A stretch of 64,000 nucleotides of DNA, taken from contig NZ_LN850107.1 in the NCBI RefSeq assembly GCF_900070365.1, positions 6,696,001-6,760,000 on the forward strand, written 5' to 3'. Numbering within the stretch: the first letter of the stretch is position 1; each line of letters begins with the position of its first letter. A program made the translations under genes and the position numbers. The notes beneath the pieces were generated by a model, which was not told where the DNA came from, did not search any database, and was given only the letters and a program-made list of their open reading frames with translations. The DNA is from Alloactinosynnema sp. L-07. GTDB lineage: Bacteria; Actinomycetota; Actinomycetes; Mycobacteriales; Pseudonocardiaceae. Below, one piece after another: positions 28,122-38,844 of this stretch.

Positions 28122-28790
28122 ATGGGAGTCATCACGCGGGTCGCGGTCGGGGTGTGCGCGGTCGCCGCGGTCACGGCGGGCTGTGCGGCGCCGACGCCCG
28201 CCGCGGCGCCGGAGTCCTCACCTGTGGTAGCCATTCCGGCGACGACGCCGGTGCCGCGTCCGTCCGAAGTGGAGACCATGGGGGGCCCGTCGAAGGCGCC
28301 TACCGCCGCGCCCAAGCCGACATCGGCGACCAAGCCGACGAAGGTGACCAAGCCGGTCCCGGGCGGCAACGACGTGATCGGGCCGTTCGGCTGGCAGACG
28401 CTGAAACTGGGCATGTCCGCCGACGCGGCCGACGCGCTCGGCATGCTCGACCGCACCTCGGAGGGCGGCGGGGAGCTGTGCGCGCCATGGCCCGCGCTGC
28501 CGATCACCGCGCTCGACCGGGCCGTGGTGAGCGAGGAGCACGGCGTGTTCGCCATCCACCCCAAGGCGGAGGCCTGGATCCACACGCCCGAGGGCATGCA
28601 CGTCGGCTGGACCGCGGCGCAGGTGCACGCCACCTATCCCGACTTCGACCCGGCGCGCTTCGACTACGCGCACGGCCCCACGGTGCGGGTGCCGGGCAAC
28701 CCGAAAGCGTTGTACCGCATGCAGTTCAACGCATCCGCCGTGCTGGTCAAGATCATCCTTGAGTCCAGTGTGGACGTTTGTAGCGTGTGA
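28122..28790 (+). CDS. Secreted lipoprotein of unknown function
   Basis: A 222-residue lipoprotein precursor. A lipobox (VTAGC) places the lipidated cysteine at about residue 21. A Pro/Thr/Lys-rich linker to about residue 80 leads to a globular domain of about 140 residues with two further cysteines (in ELCAPWP and the final VDVCSV) that could pair. Its 3' end overlaps the convergent MocR gene by 38 bases. The family is not recognised. Confidence 0.8.
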   Translation: MGVITRVAVGVCAVAAVTAGCAAPTPAAAPESSPVVAIPATTPVPRPSEVETMGGPSKAPTAAPKPTSATKPTKVTKPVPGGNDVIGPFGWQTLKLGMSADAADALGMLDRTSEGGGELCAPWPALPITALDRAVVSEEHGVFAIHPKAEAWIHTPEGMHVGWTAAQVHATYPDFDPARFDYAHGPTVRVPGNPKALYRMQFNASAVLVKIILESSVDVCSV

Positions 28791-30171
28791 CGGCGGCGAT
28801 CTCGCCGACGGCGGCGCGCAACCGGTCGGGGGTCGTCGCAGCGTACCCGACGACGAGACCGGGGAACGGGGCCGCTCGGTCGAGCAGGTAGTGGGACAGG
28901 GGCGGGGCGTTGATCCCGATGGCCGCGAGCTGCTCGCTCAGCGCGCGGTCATCGGTGCCGTCCGGCAGCCGCAGGACCAGGTGCAGACCCGCCGCGACGC
29001 CGTGGGCCCGCCAGTCGGGGAGGGCTTGGGCGACGGCGTCGAGCAGGGCGTCGCGGCGCCCGCGGTAGAGCTGGCGGGTGCGGCGCAGGTGGCGGTCGTA
29101 GCGGCCGGTGCCGAGCAGCTGGGCGAAGGTGGCCTGGGTGAGCGGCGAACAGCCGAGGTCGGACAGCCGCTTGCGGGTCACCAGCCGCCGACTCAGCTCG
29201 GGTGGCGCGACGAGCCAGCCGAGCCGGACCGCGGGCGCGAGGACCTTGCTGACACTGCCGACATAGACCACCCGCTCGGCGTCGAGCGCCTGGGTGGCGG
29301 ACACGGCGGGCCGGTCGTAGCGGTGTTCGGCGTCGTAGTCGTCCTCGATGACGAGCCCGTCGGTATCGCGGGCCCAGGCCAGCAGCTCACGCCTGCGCCG
29401 CGCGCTCAGCACGACACCCAGCGGGAACTGGTGCGCGGCGGTTACCAGGACGGCCCGGCAGCCGCTCCGCGCGAGCAGATCGACCCGTAGCCCCTCGTCG
29501 TCGACCGGCACGCCGATCGGGCGTAGCCCATGGGCAGTGAACACCTCGGCGGACCCGGGATGGGTCGGGTCCTCGACGGCGATCTCGCGGTGCCCGTCCT
29601 GGCGAAGCACCTGGGCGAGCAGGGCCAGCGACTCCGCGACGCCGTGGGTGATCAGGACGTCGCCCGCGTCGACCGCGCGGACCCGGCCCAGGTACCCGAC
29701 CAGCTCGGCGCGCAGGCTGGGCAGCCCGGCGGGATCGGGATAGCCCAGTTCGTCGTCGCTGAGCGCGGCCAGCCCCGCCCGCGCCGCGGCCTGCCACGAC
29801 CCGCGCGGGAAGGCGCCCAAGGCGGGCAGGCCGGGCCGAAGGTCGTAGCGCCATGACTCGACGGGCGCGGGGTCCGGCCTACGCGGGTCGGGCGGGACGA
29901 GAGTGCAGGCCACGGCGGTTCCGGACCCGTGCTTGGTCACCAGGAACCCCTCGGCGACGAGCTGCGCGTAGGCGGCGGTGACGGTGCCGCGCGCCACGCC
30001 GAGCTGGCCCGCCAGGTCGCGGGTCGACGGCAGGCGGGTGCCGAGCGGGAGGCGGCCGTCGCGGATGGCCGCCCGCAGGGCCGCCTCCAGTGTCCGGCCG
30101 CGATGTCCTTTGGGGGTCTCGGGGACGTTCGGCAGCAGGAGTTCCCGAAAAGTGGACCATTGAACTGTCAC
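28753..30171 (-). CDS. MocR/PdxR-family PLP-dependent transcriptional regulator
   Basis: A 472-residue GntR-type regulator fused to an aminotransferase-like domain. The winged helix lies at about 30-90 (LPLGTRLPSTRDLAGQLGVA, then GTVTAAYAQL). The fold type I domain has ITHGVAESL, VIEDDYDAE for the PLP-contacting Asp, and Lys in YVGSVSKVLAP for the Schiff base. GTG 30171 is the likely start. It is divergent from an EamA transporter, across a region with three AAGTGG(A/T)CC elements that it probably binds. Control of vitamin B6-related export is typical of such pairs (inference). Confidence 0.9.
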   Translation of the reverse strand: MTVQWSTFRELLLPNVPETPKGHRGRTLEAALRAAIRDGRLPLGTRLPSTRDLAGQLGVARGTVTAAYAQLVAEGFLVTKHGSGTAVACTLVPPDPRRPDPAPVESWRYDLRPGLPALGAFPRGSWQAAARAGLAALSDDELGYPDPAGLPSLRAELVGYLGRVRAVDAGDVLITHGVAESLALLAQVLRQDGHREIAVEDPTHPGSAEVFTAHGLRPIGVPVDDEGLRVDLLARSGCRAVLVTAAHQFPLGVVLSARRRRELLAWARDTDGLVIEDDYDAEHRYDRPAVSATQALDAERVVYVGSVSKVLAPAVRLGWLVAPPELSRRLVTRKRLSDLGCSPLTQATFAQLLGTGRYDRHLRRTRQLYRGRRDALLDAVAQALPDWRAHGVAAGLHLVLRLPDGTDDRALSEQLAAIGINAPPLSHYLLDRAAPFPGLVVGYAATTPDRLRAAVGEIAAVTRYKRPHWTQG

Positions 30172-30247
30172 AGGATCGAGCCTATGTCCGGACCACTTGG
30201 GCTGGGCGTCCAACCGTGAGCCTGGTCCAGTTGGTCAAGTGGACCAA
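30150..30247. promoter_or_regulatory. MocR operator region
   Basis: Three copies of AAGTGG(A/T)CC occur: 30150-30159 and 30237-30246 on the plus strand and 30190-30198 inverted. The last is embedded in a perfect palindrome TTGGTC-N5-GACCAA (30231-30247). Repeated sites in both orientations between a MocR gene and its divergent target are usual for this family. Confidence 0.6.
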
Positions 30248-30304
30248 TATTCCTGGGCTCGGGTGGTTCTTCTGACTAGGCCACTGGTCCGCGACTCTCA
30301 CCAT

Positions 30305-31161
30305 ATGACGATCACCGCCGCCCCAGCCCGTCTCGGAATCGGGTCCGGGGCCCTGGCGTGCGCCTTCGTCGGGGCGAGTGTTCCGGTGTCGGGCCTGCTG
30401 GTGGACTACCCGCTGTTCGCGGGCCAGGCCGTCCGCTATGCCCTCGGCGGCCTGCTCCTGGTCGCCTGGGCGGCCGCCCTGCGGGTGCGGATCCGGCCGC
30501 CCGCCTGGCGGGACATGCCCGCGCTGCTGGCGGTCGTCGCCATCGGGATGCTCGGCTTCAACGCCTGCCTGCTGGCCGCCCAGCGGTCGGCCGACCCTGG
30601 GCTGGTCGCCGCGGTCCTCGGCGGGAGTCCGCTGGTCATCGCCATGATCGCGCCGATGCTCACCAGGTCGAGGCCCGCCGTGCGCGCGCTCGCGGGCGCG
30701 GGCCTTGCCGTCGTCGGGGTGGTGATCCTGTCCGGCGGCGGCTCCTGGCACGGCCCCGGCTTGTTCCTGGCCATCCTCACGATGCTGGGCGAGGCCTCAT
30801 TCACCCTCTTCGCGGTCGGCCCGGTCCAGCGGCTCGGCGGCTTCTCCGTCGCGCTCTGGTGCCACGCGATCGCGGTGGTGTGCGGAGCGGCGCTCGCGGT
30901 CTCGCTCGACGGTGTCCTGCGGGCGCCGACCGCCACCGAGTCCGCCGCCATCGGCGCGGTAGCCGTGTTGACCGTGGTCGCCTTCTGTCTCTGGTACCGG
31001 TGTGTGGAGTTGCTCGGCGCGGGCCGGGCGGCGGTGCTGATCGGCGCGATGCCGGTCTCGGGGTTGGCGGTGTCGGTGGCTCTGGGCGCCCAGCCGCTGA
31101 CCGCCGCGGCCGTGCTCGGGGCGGTCGTCGTCGCGATGGGCTGCGTGTTCGGCCTGAAGGC

Positions 31162-31165
<4 letters not shown>
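30305..31165 (+). CDS. EamA-family (DMT) transporter
   Basis: A 286-residue inner-membrane protein with about ten hydrophobic helices in two repeated EamA halves, the second starting near residue 145. The substrate is unknown. I chose ATG 30305; no Shine-Dalgarno sequence is visible, so the mRNA may be leaderless. It is divergent from the MocR regulator and probably its target. Its TAG stop overlaps the fumC stop tail-to-tail within a single CTAG. Confidence 0.88.
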
Positions 31166-32553
<1,388 letters not shown>

Positions 32554-32618
32554 ACCGTCCAGTCTCACCCCGTTTTGGAAGCTGGGCATGGTCACCTTCG
32601 GCACATAGGGTGTTGGTC

Positions 32619-33596
32619 ATGACGGCTCCGATCGATGTCGACCTCCTCATCGTCGGCGCGGGCCCCACCGGCCTGTTCGCCGCGTACTACGCCGGGTTCC
32701 GCGAACTGAGCACCGTCGTGGTCGACTCCCTGCCCGAGCCGGGCGGCCAGGTGACCGCGATGTACCCGGAGAAGATGATCTTCGATGTGGCGGGATTCCC
32801 CGCCGTGCGCGGCCGGGACCTGATCAACGCACTGGTCGACCAGGCCGACCAGTGGAAGCCCACCTACCTGCTCGGCAGGCGGGCGCACGAGCTGTCCGAA
32901 GTGGACGGAAAGTTCGAGATCGGCCTCGACGGCGGCACCGTCGTGCGCGCGGGCGCCATCCTGATCACCGCGGGCATCGGCGAGTTCACCCCCCGCCCGC
33001 TGCCCGCGGGCGACGGCTGGCTCGACCGCGGCATGGTCCACTTCGTGCCGTCCTTCGAGGTGCACCGCGGCCAGGACGTCGTGATCGTCGGCGGCGGCGA
33101 CTCGGCCTTCGACTGGGCCCTGGCCCTGCACCCCATCGCGCGCAGCGTCACCCTCGTCCACCGCCGCGCCAAGTTCCGCGCCATGCCCGCCACGGTCCGC
33201 CAGGTGGAGAACCTCGGCGTGCGGATCATCACCGACGCCGAGGTCACCGCCCTGCGCGGCGACGAGTCCGGGCTGCGCGAGGTGGATGTGAAGGTGGCGG
33301 GGGAGACCGAGGCGCTGCCCGCCCAGACCGTCGTCGCCGCGCTCGGCTTCACCGCCGACCTCGGCCCGATCGAGGCCTGGGGCCTGGAGATCGCCCACCG
33401 CTCCATCGCCGTGGACTCCACCATGCGAACGGCGCGCGACCGCGTCTACGCGGCGGGCGACGTCGCCGCGTACGCAGGCAAGGTCAAGCTGATCGCCACC
33501 GGTTTCGGGGAGGCTGCGACCGCGGTCAACAACATCGCGGTGGCGCTGAACCCCGAGGCCCACCTGTTCCCCGGCCACTCCAGCAACGCGGAGTAG
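32619..33596 (+). CDS. Ferredoxin-NADP(+) reductase, thioredoxin-reductase-like type
   Basis: A 325-residue flavoprotein with the FAD-binding GAGPTG near residue 12-17, the NADPH-binding GGGDSAFDWA near 160 and the second FAD motif YAAGDVAAY near 280. The CxxC of thioredoxin reductases is absent, which together with PEPGGQVTAMYPEK identifies the type 2 ferredoxin-NADP reductase group. ATG 32619 is chosen over GTG 32610 by spacing from AGGGTG. It is divergent from fumC. Confidence 0.9.
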   Translation: MTAPIDVDLLIVGAGPTGLFAAYYAGFRELSTVVVDSLPEPGGQVTAMYPEKMIFDVAGFPAVRGRDLINALVDQADQWKPTYLLGRRAHELSEVDGKFEIGLDGGTVVRAGAILITAGIGEFTPRPLPAGDGWLDRGMVHFVPSFEVHRGQDVVIVGGGDSAFDWALALHPIARSVTLVHRRAKFRAMPATVRQVENLGVRIITDAEVTALRGDESGLREVDVKVAGETEALPAQTVVAALGFTADLGPIEAWGLEIAHRSIAVDSTMRTARDRVYAAGDVAAYAGKVKLIATGFGEAATAVNNIAVALNPEAHLFPGHSSNAE

Positions 33597-33599
33597 CGC

Positions 33600-34172
33600 C
33601 TACGGACGCGTGACCGGGGTGGCGGCCAGCACGGCGGTCGCCATCGTGCGGAAGTCGTCCTCCGAGCCGCTGCCCGTGATCACCAGCGTCGCCCCGTCGA
33701 CCTCGGTCGCCCACGCCTTCTCGTCGCGGCGGCCAGGGAAGACCTGCCAGGAGCGGCCACCCGCCTCGACCGAGCCCGTCGGCTTCGAGTCCTTCTGCCC
33801 GGTCTCCACGGACACGACGTCCGCCGCGGGCGCCCCCGACTGGCTCAGTTGCACGAACCGGCCTGGGGTGAGCCAGCCGACCCGGACCACCACCGAGGCC
33901 GGGGCCACCGGGCCGGAGCTCGACGAGTTGGCCCGCCACGGCGCGGGCAGTGACGGCACTCGGATCGGGAAGTCGACCGACGAGGCGTAGCGGGTCAGGT
34001 CGGCGCGCGCGTCGACGGTGGGCGCGATGGCCGAGTCCGTCTCCGGGGTGCCCGGGCTGAACGAACAGCCGCGGTTGAAGAACAGCAGCGCGCCGATGAT
34101 CAGCAGCAGGGCGGTCAGGGACATGACCATGTCACGGAGGCCGTGCTGGGACCGGTCGCGCTTCTCTGCCAC
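33600..34172 (-). CDS. DUF4245 membrane-anchored protein
   Basis: A 190-residue protein with a basic N-terminus, one membrane helix at about 17-36 (VMSLTALLLIIGALLFFN) and an extracytoplasmic domain of about 150 residues. This layout and the divergent position next to glpX are those of the actinobacterial DUF4245 family, whose function is unknown. The GTG at 34172 is the likely start. Its stop lies three bases from that of the convergent ferredoxin reductase. Confidence 0.85.
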   Translation of the reverse strand: MAEKRDRSQHGLRDMVMSLTALLLIIGALLFFNRGCSFSPGTPETDSAIAPTVDARADLTRYASSVDFPIRVPSLPAPWRANSSSSGPVAPASVVVRVGWLTPGRFVQLSQSGAPAADVVSVETGQKDSKPTGSVEAGGRSWQVFPGRRDEKAWATEVDGATLVITGSGSEDDFRTMATAVLAATPVTRP

Positions 34173-34288
34173 CCGGCCATCGTCGCAGGCCCGGGCCGTG
34201 ACGAGGGGCACGGGGCCGCGGATGCCGCTTCCGGGCGCCTGATCTGGGAAGATGCGCAGTGGTCTGGAAACCCGATCCGGGAGGCAGA

Positions 34289-35347
34289 ATGAACACCTCG
34301 ACCACCAGCCCCGCCACGCGCCGCCGGGAGGCACCCGATCGGAACCTGGCGCTGGAGCTGGTCCGGGTCACCGAGGCCGCGGCGATGGCTGCGGGCCGCT
34401 GGGTCGGCCGCGGCGACAAGATCGGCGGCGACCAGGCCGCGGTGGACGCCATGCGCAAGCTCGTGCACACCGTCTCGATGCGCGGCGTCGTCGTGATCGG
34501 CGAGGGCGAGAAGGACGAAGCGCCCATGCTCTTCAACGGCGAGGAGGTCGGCAACGGCGACGGGCCCGACTGCGACGTCGCGGTCGACCCGATCGACGGC
34601 ACCACCCTGATGGCCAAGGGCATGCCCAACGCCATCGCGGTGCTCGCGGTCGCCGAGCGCGGGGCGATGTTCGACCCGTCGGCGGTCTTCTACATGGAGA
34701 AGCTCGCCGTGGGCCCGGAGGCCGCCGACGTGGTCGACATCACCGCCCCGGTCGCCGAGAACATCCGCCGGGTCGCCAAGGCCAAGCACTCCGACGTCTC
34801 CGACGTCACCGTGTGCATCCTCGACCGCCCACGCCACGAGAACCTGATCCACGAGGTCCGCGAGGCGGGCGCGCGCATCCACTTCATCTCCGACGGCGAC
34901 GTCGCGGGCGCCATCTCCGCCGCGCGCCCCAACACCGGCGTCGACCTGCTGCTCGGCATCGGCGGCACCCCCGAGGGCATCATCGCCGCGGCCGCGCTCA
35001 AGTGCATGGGCGGGGCGATCCAGGGCAAGCTGTGGCCCAAGGACGCCGAGGAGCGGGCCAAGGCCATCGACGCGGGTCACGACCTCGACCGGGTCTACCT
35101 GACCGACGACCTGGTGCGCGGCGACAACGTGTTCTTCTGCGCAACCGGCATCACCGACGGCGACCTCCTGCGCGGCGTGCACTACCGCGCGGGCGGCTGC
35201 ACCACCCAGTCGATCGTCATGCGGTCCAAGTCGGGCACCGTGCGCATGATCGACGGCTTCCACCGGCTGACCAAGCTCCGCGAGTACTCCTCGGTCGATT
35301 TCGACCGCGGCGCCGACGCCGACGAGGAACTGCCCCCGCTGCCGTAA
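34289..35347 (+). CDS. glpX: Fructose-1,6-bisphosphatase, class II
   Basis: Gluconeogenic enzyme, 352 residues. GlpX motifs are visible: [11 protein letters not shown] (metal-binding acidic residues), [16 protein letters not shown] for the phosphatase active site, and [12 protein letters not shown]. This is the only FBPase type in most actinobacteria. GGGAGG precedes the ATG at 34289. A hairpin follows the stop. Confidence 0.96.
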   Translation: MNTSTTSPATRRREAPDRNLALELVRVTEAAAMAAGRWVGRGDKIGGDQAAVDAMRKLVHTVSMRGVVVIGEGEKDEAPMLFNGEEVGNGDGPDCDVAVDPIDGTTLMAKGMPNAIAVLAVAERGAMFDPSAVFYMEKLAVGPEAADVVDITAPVAENIRRVAKAKHSDVSDVTVCILDRPRHENLIHEVREAGARIHFISDGDVAGAISAARPNTGVDLLLGIGGTPEGIIAAAALKCMGGAIQGKLWPKDAEERAKAIDAGHDLDRVYLTDDLVRGDNVFFCATGITDGDLLRGVHYRAGGCTTQSIVMRSKSGTVRMIDGFHRLTKLREYSSVDFDRGADADEELPPLP

Positions 35348-35355
35348 CCGCCGCC

Positions 35356-35384
35356 CGGCCCGTCCCGTTGTCCGGGGCGGGCCG
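35356..35384 (+). terminator. glpX terminator
   Basis: CGGCCCGTCCCG and CGGGGCGGGCCG pair over 12 bp (one G-U) around a 5-base loop, nine bases after the glpX stop. Confidence 0.75.
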
Positions 35385-35475
35385 ATAACGGATTGGTCGT
35401 CGAGGGCAACGTTTCGCGGTCGGTGGGCGTCTTGTGGTCGAGGGACCATGAACGTTGAGCCGGTGAGGAGCCGAC

Positions 35476-36102
35476 ATGCGGGTCAGCAAGGCGATGTTGG
35501 GGGCAATGGTCGTCGGGATGGCTCTGCTGTCCGCGTGCGGGACGACGGAACAGCCGGTCGCGGCGGTCGGTGACACCTCCACGGTGAAGCCGACTACGAC
35601 TGTGGCTCCGCCGGTGACGACGACTACCACCGTTGAGCCGACGACGACTGTGGCTCCTCCTACGACGACCACGAAGCCGCCGGTTACGACCACGACTAAG
35701 CCGAAGCCTAAGCCGACTACTACGACGAAGCCGCCTGCTCAGCCGTCGGAGGGCACGCCGTGCAAGGCGACTGCCGCGGCGTGTATCGACTTGTCGGCGA
35801 ATCAGTCGTGGTTGCTTAAGGATGGCAAGGTCATCTACGGGCCGGTCCCGATCACGCATGGCAAGCCTGGTTACCGGACGCCGGTGGGTACGTTCCGGGT
35901 GGGCTGGAAGGACATCGACCACAAGTCCAGCCAGTTCAACAACGCGCCGATGCCGTATTCGGTGTTCTTCAATGGTGGTATCGCGTTTCACGCGGGCAGC
36001 CTGAAGGTTCCGTCCCATGGCTGCATCCACCTGTCGAACGCGGCGGCGCAGAAGTATTACAACTCGTTGGCTGTGGGTGCTGTGGTGCAGGTCGTGGCGT
36101 AG
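35476..36102 (+). CDS. L,D-transpeptidase lipoprotein (YkuD family)
   Basis: Cell-wall enzyme making 3-3 crosslinks in peptidoglycan, 208 residues. A lipobox (LLSAC) places the lipidated Cys at 21. Residues about 36-90 are a low-complexity Thr/Pro/Lys linker built of short repeats such as TTTVAPP and TTTTKP. The YkuD domain follows, with the catalytic Cys183 in VPSHGCIHLS; the usual Arg after SHGCI is His here. The coding sequence is less GC-rich at third positions than its neighbours, especially in the linker. Confidence 0.9.
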   Translation: MRVSKAMLGAMVVGMALLSACGTTEQPVAAVGDTSTVKPTTTVAPPVTTTTTVEPTTTVAPPTTTTKPPVTTTTKPKPKPTTTTKPPAQPSEGTPCKATAAACIDLSANQSWLLKDGKVIYGPVPITHGKPGYRTPVGTFRVGWKDIDHKSSQFNNAPMPYSVFFNGGIAFHAGSLKVPSHGCIHLSNAAAQKYYNSLAVGAVVQVVA

Positions 36103-36156
36103 ATCGCTCACTCGTTCGTGCTTCGTCGGGTGGGGCGCTCCCTCGTTTTTTAGCGT

Positions 36157-36244
36157 CTTGTCCGGAAACAGCGCTGTCAAGGGCGCCTGCGGCGTCGCTG
36201 CGCGAGCAGCGAGCTGCCCCTTGACAGCGCTGTTTCCGGACAAG
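36157..36244. repeat. 88-bp palindromic element with 27-bp perfect arms
   Basis: The arms 36157-36183 and 36218-36244 are exact inverted copies of 27 bases. Each arm contains the 10-bp palindrome ACAGCGCTGT. The central part forms its own hairpin (TCGCTGC-N4-GCAGCGA, 36195-36212). It lies between the L,D-transpeptidase gene and the convergent xseB and could stop transcription from both, but it is much larger than any terminator in the window and looks like a discrete repeated element. Confidence 0.85.
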
Positions 36245-36277
36245 GGATTGCCAGGACGAGGGTGCAGGGGGAAATGC

Positions 36278-36295
36278 AGGGACCTTTCGGTCCCT
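36278..36295. other. Small hairpin beside a purine-rich stretch
   Basis: AGGGACC-TTTC-GGTCCCT is a 7-bp perfect hairpin followed on the plus strand by about 35 bases that are almost only A and G. For the leftward xseB transcript the U-rich part precedes the hairpin, so it is not a normal intrinsic terminator. Confidence 0.4.
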
Positions 36296-36333
36296 AAAGC
36301 AAAACAAAGAAAAGATAAGCAAGGCAAAAGGGG

Positions 36334-36537
36334 CTAGTCGGGCTCTGCCTCGACTGCGGCTAGGGCGGTTTCGATGCGTTCACGGGCGCCTGCCAGGTGG
36401 CGGTCGCAGACCTTGGCCAGGGCCTCGCCGCGTTCCCATAGGGCTAGGGAGTCCTCAAGGGGCAGACCGCCCGCTTCCAGCTTGGCGACGACCTCGGCCA
36501 GCTCGTCGCGGGCCTGTTCGTAGCCGGGGTCGGTCAA
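36334..36537 (-). CDS. xseB: Exodeoxyribonuclease VII small subunit
   Basis: A 67-residue helical protein that packs along the XseA coiled coils. The family signature is present: [20 protein letters not shown] followed by [15 protein letters not shown]. The start is TTG at 36535-36537, supported by GAGGAG six bases before it and by a TTGA overlap with the preceding gene's stop. It is the last gene of the xse operon, although separated from xseA by an extra gene. Confidence 0.93.
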   Translation of the reverse strand: MTDPGYEQARDELAEVVAKLEAGGLPLEDSLALWERGEALAKVCDRHLAGARERIETALAAVEAEPD

Positions 36538-36950
36538 CGGGGGCTCCTCAATCGGTTGTGCACGCGCACCAGGGCGGTGGCCACTGCTTGGTCGTAGCCG
36601 ACGAACGCTTCGGCGAAGTCCGCGCCGTCGCGGTCGGCGACGGCTTCCTCGATGCGGGCCCTGGCCCGGTCGATGCGGCCACGGTGGCACGCGCCGTCGC
36701 CGTTCCACCAGGTGATGCCCGCATAAAGTGACGTTGCCTCGGCCAGTTCGCGGAGGCGGCCGGGCAGCCGGGTGCGGCCCGCGGCGTCGCAGCCTGCCAG
36801 CAGGGCCGTCCAGCATTCGGCGGCGGCGATGTCCACCCTGGTTGCCATGGCGTGCACCGGGGTCCTTGGCGCGACGGTGGAGGCGGTCGAGACCGTCAGC
36901 GGCAGGAACGACGGCTCCCGATAGGACACCGCGGGCCGTGGAGCGGTCAC
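36534..36950 (-). CDS. Hypothetical protein encoded between xseA and xseB
   Basis: A 138-residue protein, mostly alpha-helical and soluble, with a basic C-terminus ([11 protein letters not shown]). GGGAGG precedes its GTG start, which lies just after the xseA stop, and its own stop overlaps the xseB start by four bases, so it is a coupled member of the operon. The family is not recognised. xseA and xseB are usually adjacent, so this is an inserted or lineage-specific component. Confidence 0.75.
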   Translation of the reverse strand: MTAPRPAVSYREPSFLPLTVSTASTVAPRTPVHAMATRVDIAAAECWTALLAGCDAAGRTRLPGRLRELAEATSLYAGITWWNGDGACHRGRIDRARARIEEAVADRDGADFAEAFVGYDQAVATALVRVHNRLRSPR

Positions 36951-36952
36951 GG

Positions 36953-38197
36953 CTACCTCCCTTCGACGACTTCGTCCCCGTCGCCGGTGACGACAGCGTG
37001 CAGCGCGCCGTCGGCGACCCGGATTCGCAGACGGGTGCCCTCCGGAGCGTCCTCGATCGAGCGGAGAACCCGGGGAGTCCCGTCGGTGTCGGTGTGCTGA
37101 ACGACCGCATACCCGCGAGCAAGCGTGGCGGCTGGTCCCAGGGTCGTCAAGCGGGCGCGCGTGGCGTGCAGCGCCGTTTGCTCCGCGGTGAGCCTGCCCA
37201 GCAGCGCGCGGCGGGCGCGTTCGGCAAGCGCGTCGATCTGCTCCGCGCGCCTCACCAGCGGAGTCACCGGGTCGGCGAGCACCGGGCGGCTGCGCAGCGA
37301 GTCGAGCAGCCTGCGTTCGCGGTCGACCCAGCCGTGCAGGGCGCGGCGGGCGCGATCACGCAGTTGGCGTACCCGCTGCGACTCCTCGGCGACATCGGGG
37401 ACCACTCGTTTGCCCGCGTCGGTCGGCGTCGAGCACCGCACGTCGGCCACATGGTCGAGCAGTGGGGTGTCCGGTTCGTGGCCGATCGCGCTGACCACCG
37501 GCGTGCGGCAGCCCGACACCGCCCGGCACAGCGCCTCGTCGGAGAACGGCAGCAGGTCCTCGACGCTGCCGCCGCCGCGGGCGATCACGATCACCTCGAC
37601 GGCCGGGTCCTTGTCCAGCACGGACAGCGCGTCGATGATCTGGGGGACTGCCAGCGCGCCCTGCACGGCGACGTTCTCCACCCGGAAATCCACCGCGGGC
37701 CAGCGCGCCTTGGCGTTGACGAGCACGTCACGCTCGGCGGCCGACGCGCGGCCGGTGATCAGCCCGACCTTCTTCGGCAGGAACGGCGGCCTGCGCTTGC
37801 GGCGCGGGTCGAACAGGCCCTCGGCGGTGAGCAGGCGGCGCAGGCGCTCGATGCGTGCGAGCAGCTCACCGATGCCGACGGCGCGGATCTCGTCGGCGCG
37901 CAGGCTGATGGTGCCCCGGTTGAGGAAGTACGTCGGCTTGGCGTGGACGACGACGCGGGTGCCGTCGATCAGCGGCGGTTCGTGCTGGCGCAGCATCCCG
38001 GTCGGGCAGGTGACGGTCATCGACACGTCGGCGGCCGGGTCGCGCAGGGTCAGGAACGCGGTTCCGGTGCCGGGCCGCGCGGAGATCTGGGTGAGCTGGC
38101 CCTCGACCCAGACGGTGCCGAGCCGGTTGATCCACTCGGCGATCTTGCGGGCGACCGTGCGGACCGGCCACGGCTCTTCTGCGGTCGGACCTGTCAC
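36953..38197 (-). CDS. xseA: Exodeoxyribonuclease VII large subunit
   Basis: Catalytic subunit of the single-strand exonuclease, 414 residues. An N-terminal OB-fold (about 15-105, [20 protein letters not shown]) is followed by the catalytic domain with [29 protein letters not shown] and [18 protein letters not shown], then the long coiled coil. GTG 38197 overlaps the stop of the preceding gene (GTGA). Length is typical. Confidence 0.95.
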   Translation of the reverse strand: MTGPTAEEPWPVRTVARKIAEWINRLGTVWVEGQLTQISARPGTGTAFLTLRDPAADVSMTVTCPTGMLRQHEPPLIDGTRVVVHAKPTYFLNRGTISLRADEIRAVGIGELLARIERLRRLLTAEGLFDPRRKRRPPFLPKKVGLITGRASAAERDVLVNAKARWPAVDFRVENVAVQGALAVPQIIDALSVLDKDPAVEVIVIARGGGSVEDLLPFSDEALCRAVSGCRTPVVSAIGHEPDTPLLDHVADVRCSTPTDAGKRVVPDVAEESQRVRQLRDRARRALHGWVDRERRLLDSLRSRPVLADPVTPLVRRAEQIDALAERARRALLGRLTAEQTALHATRARLTTLGPAATLARGYAVVQHTDTDGTPRVLRSIEDAPEGTRLRIRVADGALHAVVTGDGDEVVEGR

Positions 38198-38754
38198 GTC
38201 TGGTCGCGCACCGTCGCGATGCGGCGGGTGAGCATGCCGACGAACTCGGGGCGGTTCTCGCCCGCGCGCTCGTGGGCCAGGGCTTCCTCGAGATCGGCGA
38301 CAGAGAGCTGGCGCAGGCGGGCCCGCAGCTGCGGCAGGGACAACTCGTCATAGTTCGGCACGGCCGACGGCGCGGTGACGGCGACGGTGATCGCCTGCTC
38401 CTCCTGCGCCCACGGGTCGTCGGTCGCGGCGGGCTCGTCCTCGGCGGGTTCGCCTTCCGGTTCGTCGTCGGTGACCCGGTCGAAGGCGGGGCGGCTCAGG
38501 TCGTAGTCGTCGATGTCCTCATCGAAGGTCGCCCAGTCCGGGTCCTCTTCGACCGGCCGCAGCGCGGCGAGCGCCTCGTCGCCCTTGATCGCGAGCTCGG
38601 TGACGTGCTGCTGGACCCGCATCGACACCTGCAGCGCCTGGCTGGCCACCGTCACCGGCAACCCGGCGAGCTTGGTGGGCAGGTCGCGGGCCTGCTCGAC
38701 CGCGGTGGCCGCGAGACCGGCCGCGAGGCGCAACGGCAGGGGGAGAGACTTCAT
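38194..38754 (-). CDS. Lipid-droplet-associated (phasin-like) protein
   Basis: A 186-residue protein. The N-terminal amphipathic region (about 1-60, [20 protein letters not shown] then [14 protein letters not shown]) is typical of the actinobacterial lipid-droplet-associated proteins found beside xseA and ispH. An acidic linker rich in Glu, Asp and Pro leads to a helical C-terminal part ([20 protein letters not shown]). It probably coats triacylglycerol inclusions (family inference). AGAGG precedes the ATG. It is the first gene of the xse operon and divergent from ispH. Confidence 0.8.
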   Translation of the reverse strand: MKSLPLPLRLAAGLAATAVEQARDLPTKLAGLPVTVASQALQVSMRVQQHVTELAIKGDEALAALRPVEEDPDWATFDEDIDDYDLSRPAFDRVTDDEPEGEPAEDEPAATDDPWAQEEQAITVAVTAPSAVPNYDELSLPQLRARLRQLSVADLEEALAHERAGENRPEFVGMLTRRIATVRDQT

Positions 38755-38844
38755 GGCCTCTAGCCTGCCCGAGTCCAGCCGTTCTGCACAGCGAACACGG
38801 CCGGAGACACGGGCCACATCGGTGGGCCCCGTACCCTGGGTGGC

